Positions 46,789 through 56,581 of a stretch of DNA of 64,000 nt are shown here, in pieces (position 1 is the stretch's first letter; each line of letters starts with the position of its first letter). The notes under the pieces are model-generated. The model was not told the origin of the DNA, ran no database searches, and worked only from the letters and a program-made list of their open reading frames with translations. The position numbers and the translations under genes were made by a program. This DNA comes from Candidatus Krumholzibacteriota bacterium (GTDB taxonomy: Bacteria; Krumholzibacteriota; Krumholzibacteriia; LZORAL124-64-63): the NCBI GenBank assembly GCA_024275485.1, contig JAJRZA010000076.1, positions 1 to 64,000 of the forward strand, given 5' to 3'.

Positions 46789-47521
46789 TATTTCTGGGCC
46801 CCCTTCCCTTGCCCTCAAACACTTTCCAGCCGTCTTCCTTCAACGATGCGCTCCTGGCCAACTGCAATATCCCGGCGAATGCCGTTTGATCCAGACCCAG
46901 CTCGGTCAAATGCTCCAGTATTTTTTTCCTGCCCCGTTGCAAAATGGATTTCACGGTGGATTCTTTCTCTCCCATAACTATTGATATTTTGCTGGTAGTC
47001 AACTCCATCCGATAGTGATGAAAAAGGACCTCTTGCTGGATTTCACTTAAAGAAGCAAAACACGAAAACAACAGCTTGGCTTCTTCTTCCAACAGCATTT
47101 GATCATCAGGTTGACGGTTATCTATGAATTCAATGTTTTCCGGATCCAGGACGATTTCGCTGTTGCTGTTTTGCCGTTTCCATTGCGTATTTATGCAATT
47201 CCTTGCAATTTGAAACAGATACGCGCCAATCGAAACCCCACGCAATTGGAATTTTGGCAAGCCATCCCAGGCTTTGGTGAATGTTTCATTGGTGATCTCA
47301 TTTGCCAGATCATGGTCATGGGTCCTCTTGAAAACATACCCGAAAATTTTTCCATAGAACTTGCGTACAACTTTCTCGTATTCCTCGGGATCTTGCTTTA
47401 TGCGCTTGAGCCATTCCCTTTCAATTTCAAGATCAATAGATTCCTGTCTTCCTTCCCGAACATTTTGATCCACCCGGACCTGATCAACGACCTTTTCCTG
47501 CTTCTTTTTTTGCGGCTTCAT
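46775..47521 (-). CDS. ECF-type sigma-70 family factor
   Basis: About 248 residues. Region 2 is visible as YEKVVRKFYGKIFGYVF…DLANEITNETFTKAWDGL, and region 4 as LSEIQQEVLFHHYRMELTTSKISIVMGEKESTVKSILQRGRKKI, the helix-turn-helix that binds -35 elements. An extra C-terminal stretch (about 205-248) is longer than usual. ATG 47521 is used; the frame stays open to 47662 without a ribosome binding site. Co-transcribed with the anti-sigma-like gene, so it is probably signal-activated. Its regulon could include the maturase locus, which is inference. Confidence 0.88.
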   Translation of the reverse strand: MKPQKKKQEKVVDQVRVDQNVREGRQESIDLEIEREWLKRIKQDPEEYEKVVRKFYGKIFGYVFKRTHDHDLANEITNETFTKAWDGLPKFQLRGVSIGAYLFQIARNCINTQWKRQNSNSEIVLDPENIEFIDNRQPDDQMLLEEEAKLLFSCFASLSEIQQEVLFHHYRMELTTSKISIVMGEKESTVKSILQRGRKKILEHLTELGLDQTAFAGILQLARSASLKEDGWKVFEGKGRGPRNNEEQ

Positions 47522-47754
47522 ATAAGAAGCACCACAGGGATATCCACTGGTTCTATAATCATTAATCCTTTCAGAAAGGTTTTGGATGCACAATAATAGC
47601 ATAAATATTTGGGGCGCAGGAAAATCTGGGACTTGTTTTTTGAATAACCTGTTGCAATACAATTAATTTGGATGATGTTTGATTCCGTAATTATTTTTTT
47701 TGTTATTGGGGATTTTTTGATTTGTCCCCCCCGGCAGAAGGATAGGGGAAGCAC

Positions 47755-48561
47755 TCAGGGCCTTGGCCGGGTTTTCAAACTCACCTGACACCCCAACAAT
47801 GCCGCCCCATCCTGCCTGGCCAACACCCAACAAACCCCATCCAACACCCCAACCCGCTCTTTCACTGCAGCCAAAGCCACCCCCGCATCATTGTTTTTGT
47901 CACTCAAATGCGCCAACATTATCCCCTTCAGGTTTGGCGACCCGGCAGCCAAAATTTTTATCAAATCCCCACATTGCCCGTTGTTCAAATGCCCCCCATC
48001 ACCAACAATACGCTGCTTCAAAAAATATGGATAAGGCCCGGCGCGAAGCATTTCTTCATCATGGTTGGCCTCCACGAACAGATAATCAAGATCCCGCAGC
48101 AACTGAAAATCAAGCCCGTCCAGCGTGCCGATATCCGTGGCGAAAAACGTACGCACTGCGGCCACTTCAACCAGGAAAGCGCAGGGTTCTTTTGTATCAT
48201 GGGAAATCTTGATGGGAGTAACGGCAAAACCTTCATGCTCTATGGTTTCGCCGCACCGAACAGTCCGCGTCTGCAACGACTCAAGCCCCCCGCCGCTGAT
48301 GGTGCCGGCGGTTGCCAGCACCGGTGCCGCAAAATTACGGCTGCATTTCAACGCGCCCTTGATATGATCGCCGTGTTCGTGGGTGATCAAAATGCCGCAA
48401 ACCGTTTGGGGATTGACGTCTTGCTCGGTCATCCGCAAAACCGTTTGACGATGTGAAAAACCACAATCCACCATCAAGGTTTTGCCTCCATGGCAGATCA
48501 CGGTTGAGTTGCCCCGACTGCCGCTGCCGAGGTTGATGATTCTTATGGGTGGGGTGGACAT
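47755..48561 (-). CDS. MBL-fold metallohydrolase (YycJ/WalJ-like)
   Basis: 268 residues of the metallo-beta-lactamase fold with the binuclear zinc motif THEHGDH (His61, His63, Asp65, His66), the conserved N-terminal GSGSRGNST, and later His and Asp ligands (SHDT, ATDIG, LAHLS). This pattern fits the YycJ/WalJ single-domain group, linked to DNA or nucleic-acid metabolism in other bacteria. It lies 41 bases after the last gene of the eight-gene envelope operon on the same strand and may be read from it. Confidence 0.88.
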   Translation of the reverse strand: MSTPPIRIINLGSGSRGNSTVICHGGKTLMVDCGFSHRQTVLRMTEQDVNPQTVCGILITHEHGDHIKGALKCSRNFAAPVLATAGTISGGGLESLQTRTVRCGETIEHEGFAVTPIKISHDTKEPCAFLVEVAAVRTFFATDIGTLDGLDFQLLRDLDYLFVEANHDEEMLRAGPYPYFLKQRIVGDGGHLNNGQCGDLIKILAAGSPNLKGIMLAHLSDKNNDAGVALAAVKERVGVLDGVCWVLARQDGAALLGCQVSLKTRPRP

Positions 48562-48602
48562 TGTTCTCGCTTGGTGGGTTGGCTAACAGGAATCAAGGCA
48601 AA

Positions 48603-49544
48603 TCATTTCCCACCAATATACACCGTATCGACCCGGCTGTCCTTAACCACCATCAGATCCACATAACTGTGATAGGCGGTGACCAGAGTGTCGGTCACCG
48701 AAACGGTCAGCAGATCGTTTCGGCCACTGCCGTCGCCCATGCTCAGGAACTCGAATCCCAGGTCCCGGCCGTCGTATCCCCAAAATTCAATGGTCGTGGT
48801 GCTGTCGTCGCGGGCGAAATACATTTCCATGGTGCCGCGGCCGTATTGCTTGTCCACGGCGCGGTGAACGTCGCCCCAGATTCCGCGCAGGGCACGATCA
48901 TCTTCTTCTTCCGGGGTCATTTCGGGCATGGGGGCTTCCCAGTCGAAATATTCCGGGGGTTCCAGCGAGGTGACCAGCTCGTCCATCCAGCCGGTTTCCC
49001 GGTGGAAGGCACGGTAGAGCAACAGTTGCGAATTTTCCCATCTTGCGGCCGAGTCGAGGAAATCAACGTCCAGGGCGTCGAGGATGTAGCTGTTGCCCGA
49101 CGGGTGGGCCACCATCAGGTCGCCGTTGCTGAAACCCGAGCGGCTGAAGTCGTAGATCTCGATGAACTTGATCGAGTCGGGATGAACTTCATCATAAGCG
49201 CAGCAGTCGAAGAGGTAGTTCAGGGCGTTGCGGTCCGTGATAACAACACGGGGAATGACCGGTCTGGTCAAGCGGACGGAGTCGCTTTCCACGGTGCCGT
49301 CGAAGCCGGCGGTGCCCACGTATCGCGTGTATTCTTCCCGGCTGATGGGGCCGGCCATGCGTCGGGAGGCGGGCGCCTCGGTGGAGCCGCCGGTGTTTGC
49401 GTCGTCCTGCAAGTGCTGCTGGGCCATTTTCTTCAGTTCTTCCAGATAGTCGGGCAATGGCTCCGGGATTTCATCCTGACTCCAGGCCAGGGCGGCGAGA
49501 AACAACACCATCAGGACCAGCCAACTGCGGGCGAACAGTCTCAT
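48603..49544 (-). CDS. Exported protein of unknown function, last gene of the envelope operon
   Basis: 313 residues with a signal peptide (about 1-22). Mostly beta-strand, with DYLEELKKMAQQ near the N-terminus and a C-terminal half rich in strands (GTMEMYFARDDSTTTIEFWGYDGRDLGFEF). Not recognised; I looked for a GWxTD pattern and did not find one. Its ATG overlaps the TPR lipoprotein stop by four bases, so it belongs to the ExbB/ExbD operon and is probably a periplasmic or outer-membrane component. Confidence 0.65.
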   Translation of the reverse strand: MRLFARSWLVLMVLFLAALAWSQDEIPEPLPDYLEELKKMAQQHLQDDANTGGSTEAPASRRMAGPISREEYTRYVGTAGFDGTVESDSVRLTRPVIPRVVITDRNALNYLFDCCAYDEVHPDSIKFIEIYDFSRSGFSNGDLMVAHPSGNSYILDALDVDFLDSAARWENSQLLLYRAFHRETGWMDELVTSLEPPEYFDWEAPMPEMTPEEEDDRALRGIWGDVHRAVDKQYGRGTMEMYFARDDSTTTIEFWGYDGRDLGFEFLSMGDGSGRNDLLTVSVTDTLVTAYHSYVDLMVVKDSRVDTVYIGGK

Positions 49545-52255
49545 GGGCCGACCTCCTGGCCGCGGCCCGGGCTCAACGACGCCTGGTCCATCAGGCCACG
49601 CAAAGTCCTGGCTTCGTCGCGGGCCTTGACCGCCTCCTGGAACATTCCCAGTTCGCCGGCCAAACCCTGCCTCAATTCATACATGGAAATCAGTGTTTCC
49701 AAATCAAAATCAGCGGGATCGTTGCCGATGACCCGCAGGGCTTCGGTGATGGCGGCGCGCACCAGACCGAGGGCGCCGCGCTTGTTGCCGTCGGCCAGAA
49801 CAGAGGCGGCGCTGTAGCGGGCCGTGGCTACTGTCTTCAAATCGGTGGCGTATTCTTCAGCCACGCCCAGGAAGCAGTAGAACGCCTCCTGGCGCTTGCC
49901 TTCCTGTTGGTAGAACGTGCCCCGGTTGTAGAGGAAAACCGGATAAACGGCAATGATGGTCGAGTCGATCTGGCCGACTTCCGGGTTCATGTTCGGGTGC
50001 GCAGCTACATTCTTCAAAAGTCCGTGCATCCGGCCCAGACCTGCATCGTAATGGCCGGTTTTCAGGAATTCGGTGGCACCGGCCGACCAGTTGATTTGAC
50101 GACGGGCGCCGGGGGTGCGGGCGTCCAGGCCCAGGGCCACCAGGGAGTCGCGTTTGACGATGGCTGCGGCCACGGTTGAATCGGGCAATTGGTTGATGCT
50201 GCTCCAGCGTTGGCGCAACTCAAGGTTGCCGTTGTCCCAGGACCAGTGCTGGAGCAAGGCCATAACCGTAGCGGCCTCAAGGTCTTCACTCAGCATCGCC
50301 TGACGACTGTAACGATATAGAAAGTCGTCCCCATCACCGGTTTCAAAGGCCAACCGCTTGCGCAGAGTATCAATATTCAACATCCAGCGACGCACATCAG
50401 TGTCCGCCAGGGCTGAATCCAACTGGCTCAAATCATCCCGGGCCTTGACGACGAAACGACGGAAATACCAGCGGCGATCCGCAGGCAGAAACGCTCCCGA
50501 ACGGGCCACCGGTGAGTTTGTTGAAGCGACCACCAGTGCCGCTTCGTCTGTTTTCTCACCAGACAAAACAGCCTGGGCTGCATCCATGTCCGCATCAAAT
50601 TGATGACGCTTCAGCAAAACATCTTCGCATTGGTCCAGCCACAACCGGGCCTGTTTCTGGGACCGGGCCGCTGTATCCAGGGTATCGTTTTGCGCCCAGG
50701 ATTCCAGGGAGCGGCTCCAGGCCAGGCTCGCCATCTGATAATACCAGGTGTGCTGACCGGGTTGGCTCTCGGCCATGTCCTGATAGCCCCTGATGGCGGC
50801 GGTGTAATCCTGCGATTCACCGAGCACGCGGGCCCGGTTGTATAAATCTGCGGCGAGGGCGGCCGATACACCCTGGCTCAGGCGATCATGGCCTTCAACT
50901 TTTTTCAGATGAGCCCGGCGAAGTTCCAGCAGCCGGTCCGACGATTGCCGATAGGTGCGCAAAAGATCCGACCGTTCACGAATCTGAACCGCACCACCTG
51001 CGCGGGCCACCATTTGTTCCAGGGACGCGTACAGTTGCTCGCGCTCCTCTTTTACGCTGGCCACCTGACCCAGGCGGTCTTTCCAATAACGAGCCGCCAG
51101 ACGTCCGTAGGCGCCGTTCAGATTGCGGTTGCGCTCCTTCAAATCCACCAGGGTTTTTTGCACCTGTTTGACATACTCTTCGGCCTTGCGACGACTCTCC
51201 AGCTCCGTCTGGAAGGTGCCTGCGCTGTCCAGATCGGTCGCCCGGATCGAAGCCAGTGTCGCCAGATAACCGAGGTCTTTTTCCATTTGCTGCAAAAGGC
51301 CGACCATGCGCCGGGAATTGTAGGGCGTGGCGGGGTTGGCCAGATCCAAGCTGCCGGTCTCTTCGAATTGAACCCAGCGGGCTTCGAATTCCAGCAGGGT
51401 CGAGCGCCGGCTTTCCAGATTTTGCTGCAAGCCGCGCAAGGATTCGGGAGACAGTGCGCCGGCGGAAAGGTTGCGCGAGGCGCGGCCCATTTCGTTGATC
51501 ATTTGATCCAGGTCGGCGCTGAATTCCTGCACCAGGCGTCCAACCGATTGTTGCGTGCGGGCGGAATCCGCAGTCATGGAGGCCATGTCCAACCCGGATT
51601 GCAGCCGGACCAATTGATCCCGCAGCTCCACGCTGCGTTGGCTGAATCCGAGCACGGCAACCTTCACTTCGCGCGACTGGATCTGTCGGGAAGGATCCAG
51701 GCTGTCCCACTCCAGAACCGTACCCAGGGAATCGGCGGTCACCACCATGCGGTCCAGATGGCGCACGGTTTCTTCCAGGCCCAGCATGAGTGCCGCGCCG
51801 TCGTCGTTGTCGGCCATGCCGACCAATATCAAGTGACCCACCGCCTGACTATCGGCCGCGCTCAGGGCAAAACGATCGTCGCCGGTGGCGGCCAACTGAA
51901 TGAAGCGTGCCACCGCTGCCAGGGTATCGACAACCTGCTCACGGAATTCGATGGTCTTGGTCTCATGCTCCAGCACCGCCAGGGTATCGGCATTCAGGAC
52001 TACGCCGAATGACATGTCGGTTGCCATCACAAATGATGTGTCGATGCCTACCGGAACCAAGGGAGGGGGCGCGGGTTCGGCTTCAACCACCGCAACCGTA
52101 TCAATGACGGCAGTTCCATCATTGACGGCTACCCGAGTGCTCTCCGTCTCCACCGCGGGACCGGATCCGGAACACCCGTAAAGGGCCAGGCCGGCCAGCA
52201 GAAGCAGCCAAAGCGCGAGCTGGGATTTGTTTATTCGGACATACACGGTCATCAC
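49541..52255 (-). CDS. Large TPR/coiled-coil lipoprotein of the envelope operon
   Basis: 904 residues with a lipobox LALYGC (Cys28). A long helical body follows: predicted coiled coil (about 90-390) and TPR-like repeats in the C-terminal half (for example about 470-540 and 790-850). Outer-membrane or periplasmic anchoring is expected. It overlaps the TonB-like gene upstream by four bases and the small exported gene downstream by four. It could be a structural arm that links inner-membrane motor and outer membrane; that is inferred from layout. Family not recognised. Confidence 0.7.
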   Translation of the reverse strand: MMTVYVRINKSQLALWLLLLAGLALYGCSGSGPAVETESTRVAVNDGTAVIDTVAVVEAEPAPPPLVPVGIDTSFVMATDMSFGVVLNADTLAVLEHETKTIEFREQVVDTLAAVARFIQLAATGDDRFALSAADSQAVGHLILVGMADNDDGAALMLGLEETVRHLDRMVVTADSLGTVLEWDSLDPSRQIQSREVKVAVLGFSQRSVELRDQLVRLQSGLDMASMTADSARTQQSVGRLVQEFSADLDQMINEMGRASRNLSAGALSPESLRGLQQNLESRRSTLLEFEARWVQFEETGSLDLANPATPYNSRRMVGLLQQMEKDLGYLATLASIRATDLDSAGTFQTELESRRKAEEYVKQVQKTLVDLKERNRNLNGAYGRLAARYWKDRLGQVASVKEEREQLYASLEQMVARAGGAVQIRERSDLLRTYRQSSDRLLELRRAHLKKVEGHDRLSQGVSAALAADLYNRARVLGESQDYTAAIRGYQDMAESQPGQHTWYYQMASLAWSRSLESWAQNDTLDTAARSQKQARLWLDQCEDVLLKRHQFDADMDAAQAVLSGEKTDEAALVVASTNSPVARSGAFLPADRRWYFRRFVVKARDDLSQLDSALADTDVRRWMLNIDTLRKRLAFETGDGDDFLYRYSRQAMLSEDLEAATVMALLQHWSWDNGNLELRQRWSSINQLPDSTVAAAIVKRDSLVALGLDARTPGARRQINWSAGATEFLKTGHYDAGLGRMHGLLKNVAAHPNMNPEVGQIDSTIIAVYPVFLYNRGTFYQQEGKRQEAFYCFLGVAEEYATDLKTVATARYSAASVLADGNKRGALGLVRAAITEALRVIGNDPADFDLETLISMYELRQGLAGELGMFQEAVKARDEARTLRGLMDQASLSPGRGQEVGP

Positions 52256-53352
52256 TCCTTTCCCTTGATTTCAAGCCAGTCGAGCACCAACTGGAACATG
52301 TCGGGTACTTCGGACGGAATTTCGGACACCGACTCCAGGGCCACCTCAATCACCGATCCGGGGGCAAAAGGATCGTTTTCGGGCGGCGGGCCACGGAACA
52401 CCCGGCCAGCCTTCACGTGGTTCGCTTCCAGATAGAAATCCGGCAGATCGATGCGGTAGGCCTGGTTGCCCAGGACCACCAGAATTCGCAACAAATTATT
52501 CTGAAGGCGGTGCAGGAAATAGAACTGGTACAACTTGCCGTTTTCATCCACCACCGAACCGGTGCTGGTGCGGTCGGCTTTTTGAGCGCTGAAATCCAAG
52601 GCTTCGGCCACCGCCGGTGGCAGCGATCTGGGGTGCCCCAGAATCCAGCCCGTCAGATCCTGTTTTTCCTGGCTTGCCGGCTTGCTCAGGCCCACGCCCT
52701 TGCCTGCCTGGCGTTCGCTACGTTTGATAACCACGGCCTGCTCCACACCCTCTTCCGCGGTGATGTCGCCGCTTTTGTCCTGACCCAGGACTGCGCCTCC
52801 GGGCTGGTTGGAGGTTGCGTCCACGTTGGCCGGTTGAGCCGGGCCCGAGCCGCCGGTGCGGCGCAGGGTAGCGTCCAGGTCCGGACTGTCGTCGCGGGTA
52901 ATTTCCCGAACACTGGGGTCGTTGAGAATGGCGCCCGGCACATCGGCAGCAGATTCTTCGAAATCCCAGGCCGCCTTGGCGTTGGGGGTTTCGCTCATGG
53001 CCACTTCGGTATTGATCGGCTCGCGCACCGGTTCGATTTCGGGAATATCCTTGGTGGCGTCGGGAATGGAGAACAAGACCACTTCGTTGGCCTCGAATTC
53101 CTCGAAGGAGGTTTGGAATTGGCCGTTGGGTCCTGCTACCATGTCTTCAAAATTGACTTGTTCTTCCTGCCGGACCTTGGGCGGAGTCAGGATTTTTTCG
53201 ATGATGGGCGCGGCCTGTTTTCCCACCGTGTAAGTGATGCTTCCCAAAAAGATGATAGCCAACAAAAAAGGAACGACGGCCGCGGCCCCGGCCCAGGAGG
53301 AGGCCTTGTTGTCGAGAATCTTTTCCAGTGTCTCTTTGCTGGCCAAAATCAT
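52252..53352 (-). CDS. TonB-like rod protein of the envelope operon
   Basis: 366 residues: one N-terminal membrane helix (about 21-44), a long low-complexity acidic/Pro-rich linker (about 60-230), and a C-terminal folded domain (about 265-366). That is the TonB/TolA/AgmX layout, in the usual position after ExbD. No classic TonB-box sequence is visible, so I name it by architecture only. It overlaps ExbD upstream by four bases. It probably spans the periplasm and couples the motor to the large lipoprotein downstream. Confidence 0.65.
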   Translation of the reverse strand: MILASKETLEKILDNKASSWAGAAAVVPFLLAIIFLGSITYTVGKQAAPIIEKILTPPKVRQEEQVNFEDMVAGPNGQFQTSFEEFEANEVVLFSIPDATKDIPEIEPVREPINTEVAMSETPNAKAAWDFEESAADVPGAILNDPSVREITRDDSPDLDATLRRTGGSGPAQPANVDATSNQPGGAVLGQDKSGDITAEEGVEQAVVIKRSERQAGKGVGLSKPASQEKQDLTGWILGHPRSLPPAVAEALDFSAQKADRTSTGSVVDENGKLYQFYFLHRLQNNLLRILVVLGNQAYRIDLPDFYLEANHVKAGRVFRGPPPENDPFAPGSVIEVALESVSEIPSEVPDMFQLVLDWLEIKGKE

Positions 53353-53807
53353 CCTTCACCACCGGCCTTGGGCTCGGTCAGCTGGAAACAGGTGATTGAT
53401 TTTTGCATGCCGAGATCCTTGCAGATGTCCAGCATGTCCACGGTGAACTGGGTGGGCGCGTTGAACTCGGCCTGGATGGCCACCGGGATTTTACCGGGGT
53501 TGGCCTCATCGACCAGGCTTTTTAGTTCGTTGTATTTGATCATGGCAAAGCCGGGGTCGCTGTTGTCCAGGGGCATCTGCACCTGGTATTTGCTGTCAAT
53601 CCAACCGCACTGAATGCGGCCGTCGGCACGGATGAAAACATCAAAGACTTCCTTGTCCATTTGGGCCGCCAGGTTTTCGCCCTTGCTGTGGGGAAGCGGG
53701 ATGTCCACCTGCTGCTGAATTTTCGAGATCATCAGAAAGCCGAACAGGACGATCAGAACAACGTCCACCAGGCGGATGATCATGCCATTGCTTCGGTTCT
53801 TTTGCAT
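53349..53807 (-). CDS. ExbD/TolR-family protein of the envelope operon
   Basis: 152 residues with one membrane helix (about 10-30) carrying the proton-pathway Asp15 in RLVDVVLIVLFGFLMIS, then a periplasmic domain. Two Cys in the C-terminal domain (DICKDLG, SITCFQL) are unusual for ExbD and could form a disulfide. Paired with the ExbB-like gene 15 bases upstream. Distinct from the exbD of the TonB2-like operon at 13927-14346. Confidence 0.86.
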   Translation of the reverse strand: MQKNRSNGMIIRLVDVVLIVLFGFLMISKIQQQVDIPLPHSKGENLAAQMDKEVFDVFIRADGRIQCGWIDSKYQVQMPLDNSDPGFAMIKYNELKSLVDEANPGKIPVAIQAEFNAPTQFTVDMLDICKDLGMQKSITCFQLTEPKAGGEG

Positions 53808-53822
53808 GATGTTCGGTCCCTC

Positions 53823-54617
53823 CTAGGCCGCGCGGCCGATGTCCTTGATCAGCATTTCACGATAGTCTTCAACTTTTTCCAATGCCTGCATGATCTGGCC
53901 ACGGAACGAGGCACCCATCTCGGTGCTCAACCAGTTCAGGATCACCGAAACCACAATACCCATGAAGGTGGTCACCAGGGCGATGCCCATGGCTGCCAGC
54001 AAGTCGTCATTGCCCGCTGAAATGCTCTTGGCGGCGAAACCCCGGTAAATTCCCCACACCGTGCCGAGCAGCCCGAGACCACCGGAAGTATCGGCCAGGA
54101 AGAACATGCGGGCCTCGAAAGTATTGAAGCGATGCTCTTCTTTTTGACGATAGAAATCCGCTTCACTGCTGATGAGGCTCATGTCCGCACTCTGGCGATA
54201 CACCCGCGCGACATCCTTCAGCAGACGGCCGACCTTGCTGGTGCTGTTTTGTTCCACCAGCGTATCGACCGCTTTGATCTCCATGACGGCGAGGTCCGCT
54301 TTGTAGATGTCGCCGCCACGAACCTTCTCCAGCAACTGCCGACGCACCTGGTCCATCACGAAGAAAACACCAATGATCAGCAAAACGATGATCACGTGGC
54401 CGATCGGCTTTCCTTTGTCTATGAAGGCCTTCACCGACTCGCTGACCTCGATTTCCTCGTTGGCATCGGCCTCGACGAAGGCACCGGTCATCTGGGCCAA
54501 CCGCGAATTTTGCAGTTCGTTGTCTTCGGGTGTTTGGGCCAACGCCACCTGCCACAGCCCTGTCCCCGCAACCAGCAGCACTGCGGCCGTCATCATGATT
54601 TTTCCCCACCTGAACAT
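53823..54617 (-). CDS. ExbB/TolQ/MotA-family protein of the envelope operon
   Basis: 264 residues. A cleavable-looking N-terminal hydrophobic segment (8-28) is followed by a periplasmic linker and three membrane helices (about 72-92, 178-200, 218-238), with the family's GLGLLGTVWGIYRGF and AMGIALVTTFMGIVVSVI. The long N-terminal extension resembles some gliding-type TolQ homologues such as AglR. Its ATG shares one base with the barrel gene's stop (TAATG). Confidence 0.88.
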   Translation of the reverse strand: MFRWGKIMMTAAVLLVAGTGLWQVALAQTPEDNELQNSRLAQMTGAFVEADANEEIEVSESVKAFIDKGKPIGHVIIVLLIIGVFFVMDQVRRQLLEKVRGGDIYKADLAVMEIKAVDTLVEQNSTSKVGRLLKDVARVYRQSADMSLISSEADFYRQKEEHRFNTFEARMFFLADTSGGLGLLGTVWGIYRGFAAKSISAGNDDLLAAMGIALVTTFMGIVVSVILNWLSTEMGASFRGQIMQALEKVEDYREMLIKDIGRAA

Positions 54618-56581
54618 TATTGGTTTCCTCCTGTTTGGGTCTGGTCCTTTTCTTCATTTTTTATTTGAGTCTCGCCCACCGACAAGCCCTTGCGGCCAGG
54701 ATCCAGAATCAGCATCGGTTGCCGCTTTTCCAGATCTCGCAGTGGTGTTTTTTGCACACCGAATTCCAGAGTGCGCTGCATCACCTGGCGCACGATGATG
54801 ATCTCACGGGCGATGGTCTGGTGCAGATTGTTCCGAGAGTCCCGCCAACGCAGTTGATAGGTGTACTGGTCAACATCCACGATGAGACCCCGGCTGTCAC
54901 GCCAATCCCATCTCACTTCCAGCGGTGGGTTGCCGCGTCCCTTGAATTGGCGCACGGGACGGCCAAGGCTGTCGAGGATTTCCAGGGTCCAGGCCCGGGT
55001 TCCGGTCACATCACCCAGTCGGTGCAAACGGATGGGGATGGCCGGGTATTGGTACAGTGTGATTTCTTCCAGTGCCGGGATGCTGTCGTTGCCCACCGGT
55101 CGGGTGAGCTGACGGCGCAATTTTTCGTTGTTCAGCGGGCCCAGGAGCTTGATACTCACCCGGCCGGCCGAAAGACTGTCCGCACCCACCTTGCGGGCCA
55201 GATAACGGGCCCGGTCCAGTTGGTCTTCTCCGGCAACAATAACCAGATCCCCGCCCACGCCCTTTTTCAGGTTCCCGCCCAGGGAATCCATGCTGGCGCG
55301 ATACTCGTCGCTGTAGTTGCCTCGGGGCAGATCGTTTTCCGGATAGGCGTCGGTCATGCCTTCGGTAATGTCCCAGGTGATGCGATCGCTCCAGGTGCTG
55401 TCCATCACACCAATGCGCCAGCGGGGCAAACGCCGGACCTGGGCCATGTCCACCCCTTCGCCAAAGATACGGCGGAGACGCTTGATGCGCACCAATGCGG
55501 TATCTGAGGCCGCCTTAACCGTGAAGAAACCATGAGTGGGTTCCACCGGAGCCACCGCCACCGCTTCGGCTTCGGGGAAGAAATCCACGGAGCCGAGGCT
55601 CAGATTGGGATTGTACGGAGCATCGTCCAGGCGGTCATGGCTGTAGCGCACCACAGGCTTGGCCCGACCACTGGCGTGCCAACTTATGATGATGCCGTGG
55701 GATCCGCTGGTCAGATCGGCCAGGTCGCTTCGAGGTTGAGTGTAGGTGTATTCCAACCAGGCCCGCTCACCAATGCTGAATCTGGCTCCTAGAACCCATT
55801 GATCGGACTCCAGCCGTGCCTGTAAGCTGTGCCGGCCGTAAATATAGCCTCGGGCCGAGGTGGCGTAAGTGGTGCGCCAGCGACGATCCACCACCCCGGC
55901 GTTCAGCATGAAGAGTTCGCGCTCCCATGAAGCGCCCGCACGCATGGTCGCCGGCAAATAAACACTGTCGTCGTGACCACCAAGGGAGATATTCGGTTGA
56001 TGCGGATTCTCCAGCACCGCGCCAAGGGTGAGGCCCTGCAGGGGAAAGCTGTAGGCCGCCGCCAGGCTTGTCGTGCCAACGGTGCGGCTCAAACCTCCTA
56101 TCAGCAAAGGATCAACATAGGACCCCTGGCTCAAATCCGCATCGCTCAAATCGAAAGCGCGTTGGTCGATGCCGAGGGAAAACCCCAGGGACAATCCGGC
56201 AAACACCCGTCGTCCATAGCCGGCCCGGAATTTTTTCAAACCCCAAAGTGGGGTCTTCAAATAATTGGCATCCAGACTCAGGCCGCCGCCAAACTTGCGG
56301 ATGGTGTAGATCAGGCCGCCGGTGTTGAGATCGGACGAATTCTCCAGCAAGCCCAGATGCAACACCTGAAAGCCTGCCGTGATCTGTCGCCTGGTCATTT
56401 CGCCGAGAGCCGGGTTCAATCCGTAGGCAAACGGGTCGTTGAGGTCGGCCACCTGGCTGGTGGAACCGAAAATCGGTTCGTTTTGGGCCTGTGCCCAGTT
56501 AAACGTGAGTGAAAGAGTGCCCAGAACAATCAATGAACCTAAAACAAGCCGAGTTGAATGGGTTTTACGGATAACGGTCAT
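54617..56581 (-). CDS. Outer-membrane beta-barrel protein with C-terminal FlgD/Ig-like domain
   Basis: 654 residues: signal peptide (to about 33), then about 300 residues of alternating strands typical of PorV/FadL-type outer-membrane barrels (NDPFAYGLNPALGEM, LDANYLKTPLWG…YGRRVFAGLSLGFSLG, repeated strand pairs), and a periplasmic C-terminal part (about 340-654) with an Ig/FlgD-like fold near 545-610. Its ATG overlaps the giant protein's stop (ATGA). In type IX systems PorV is a barrel that receives CHU_C proteins; a similar role here is speculative but fits the neighbouring C-terminal domain. Confidence 0.7.
   Translation of the reverse strand: MTVIRKTHSTRLVLGSLIVLGTLSLTFNWAQAQNEPIFGSTSQVADLNDPFAYGLNPALGEMTRRQITAGFQVLHLGLLENSSDLNTGGLIYTIRKFGGGLSLDANYLKTPLWGLKKFRAGYGRRVFAGLSLGFSLGIDQRAFDLSDADLSQGSYVDPLLIGGLSRTVGTTSLAAAYSFPLQGLTLGAVLENPHQPNISLGGHDDSVYLPATMRAGASWERELFMLNAGVVDRRWRTTYATSARGYIYGRHSLQARLESDQWVLGARFSIGERAWLEYTYTQPRSDLADLTSGSHGIIISWHASGRAKPVVRYSHDRLDDAPYNPNLSLGSVDFFPEAEAVAVAPVEPTHGFFTVKAASDTALVRIKRLRRIFGEGVDMAQVRRLPRWRIGVMDSTWSDRITWDITEGMTDAYPENDLPRGNYSDEYRASMDSLGGNLKKGVGGDLVIVAGEDQLDRARYLARKVGADSLSAGRVSIKLLGPLNNEKLRRQLTRPVGNDSIPALEEITLYQYPAIPIRLHRLGDVTGTRAWTLEILDSLGRPVRQFKGRGNPPLEVRWDWRDSRGLIVDVDQYTYQLRWRDSRNNLHQTIAREIIIVRQVMQRTLEFGVQKTPLRDLEKRQPMLILDPGRKGLSVGETQIKNEEKDQTQTGGNQ

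Noticed and set aside
48603-49544. GWxTD-domain assignment for the last gene of the envelope operon
   Set aside because: The expected GWxTD motif and its flanking pattern are absent.
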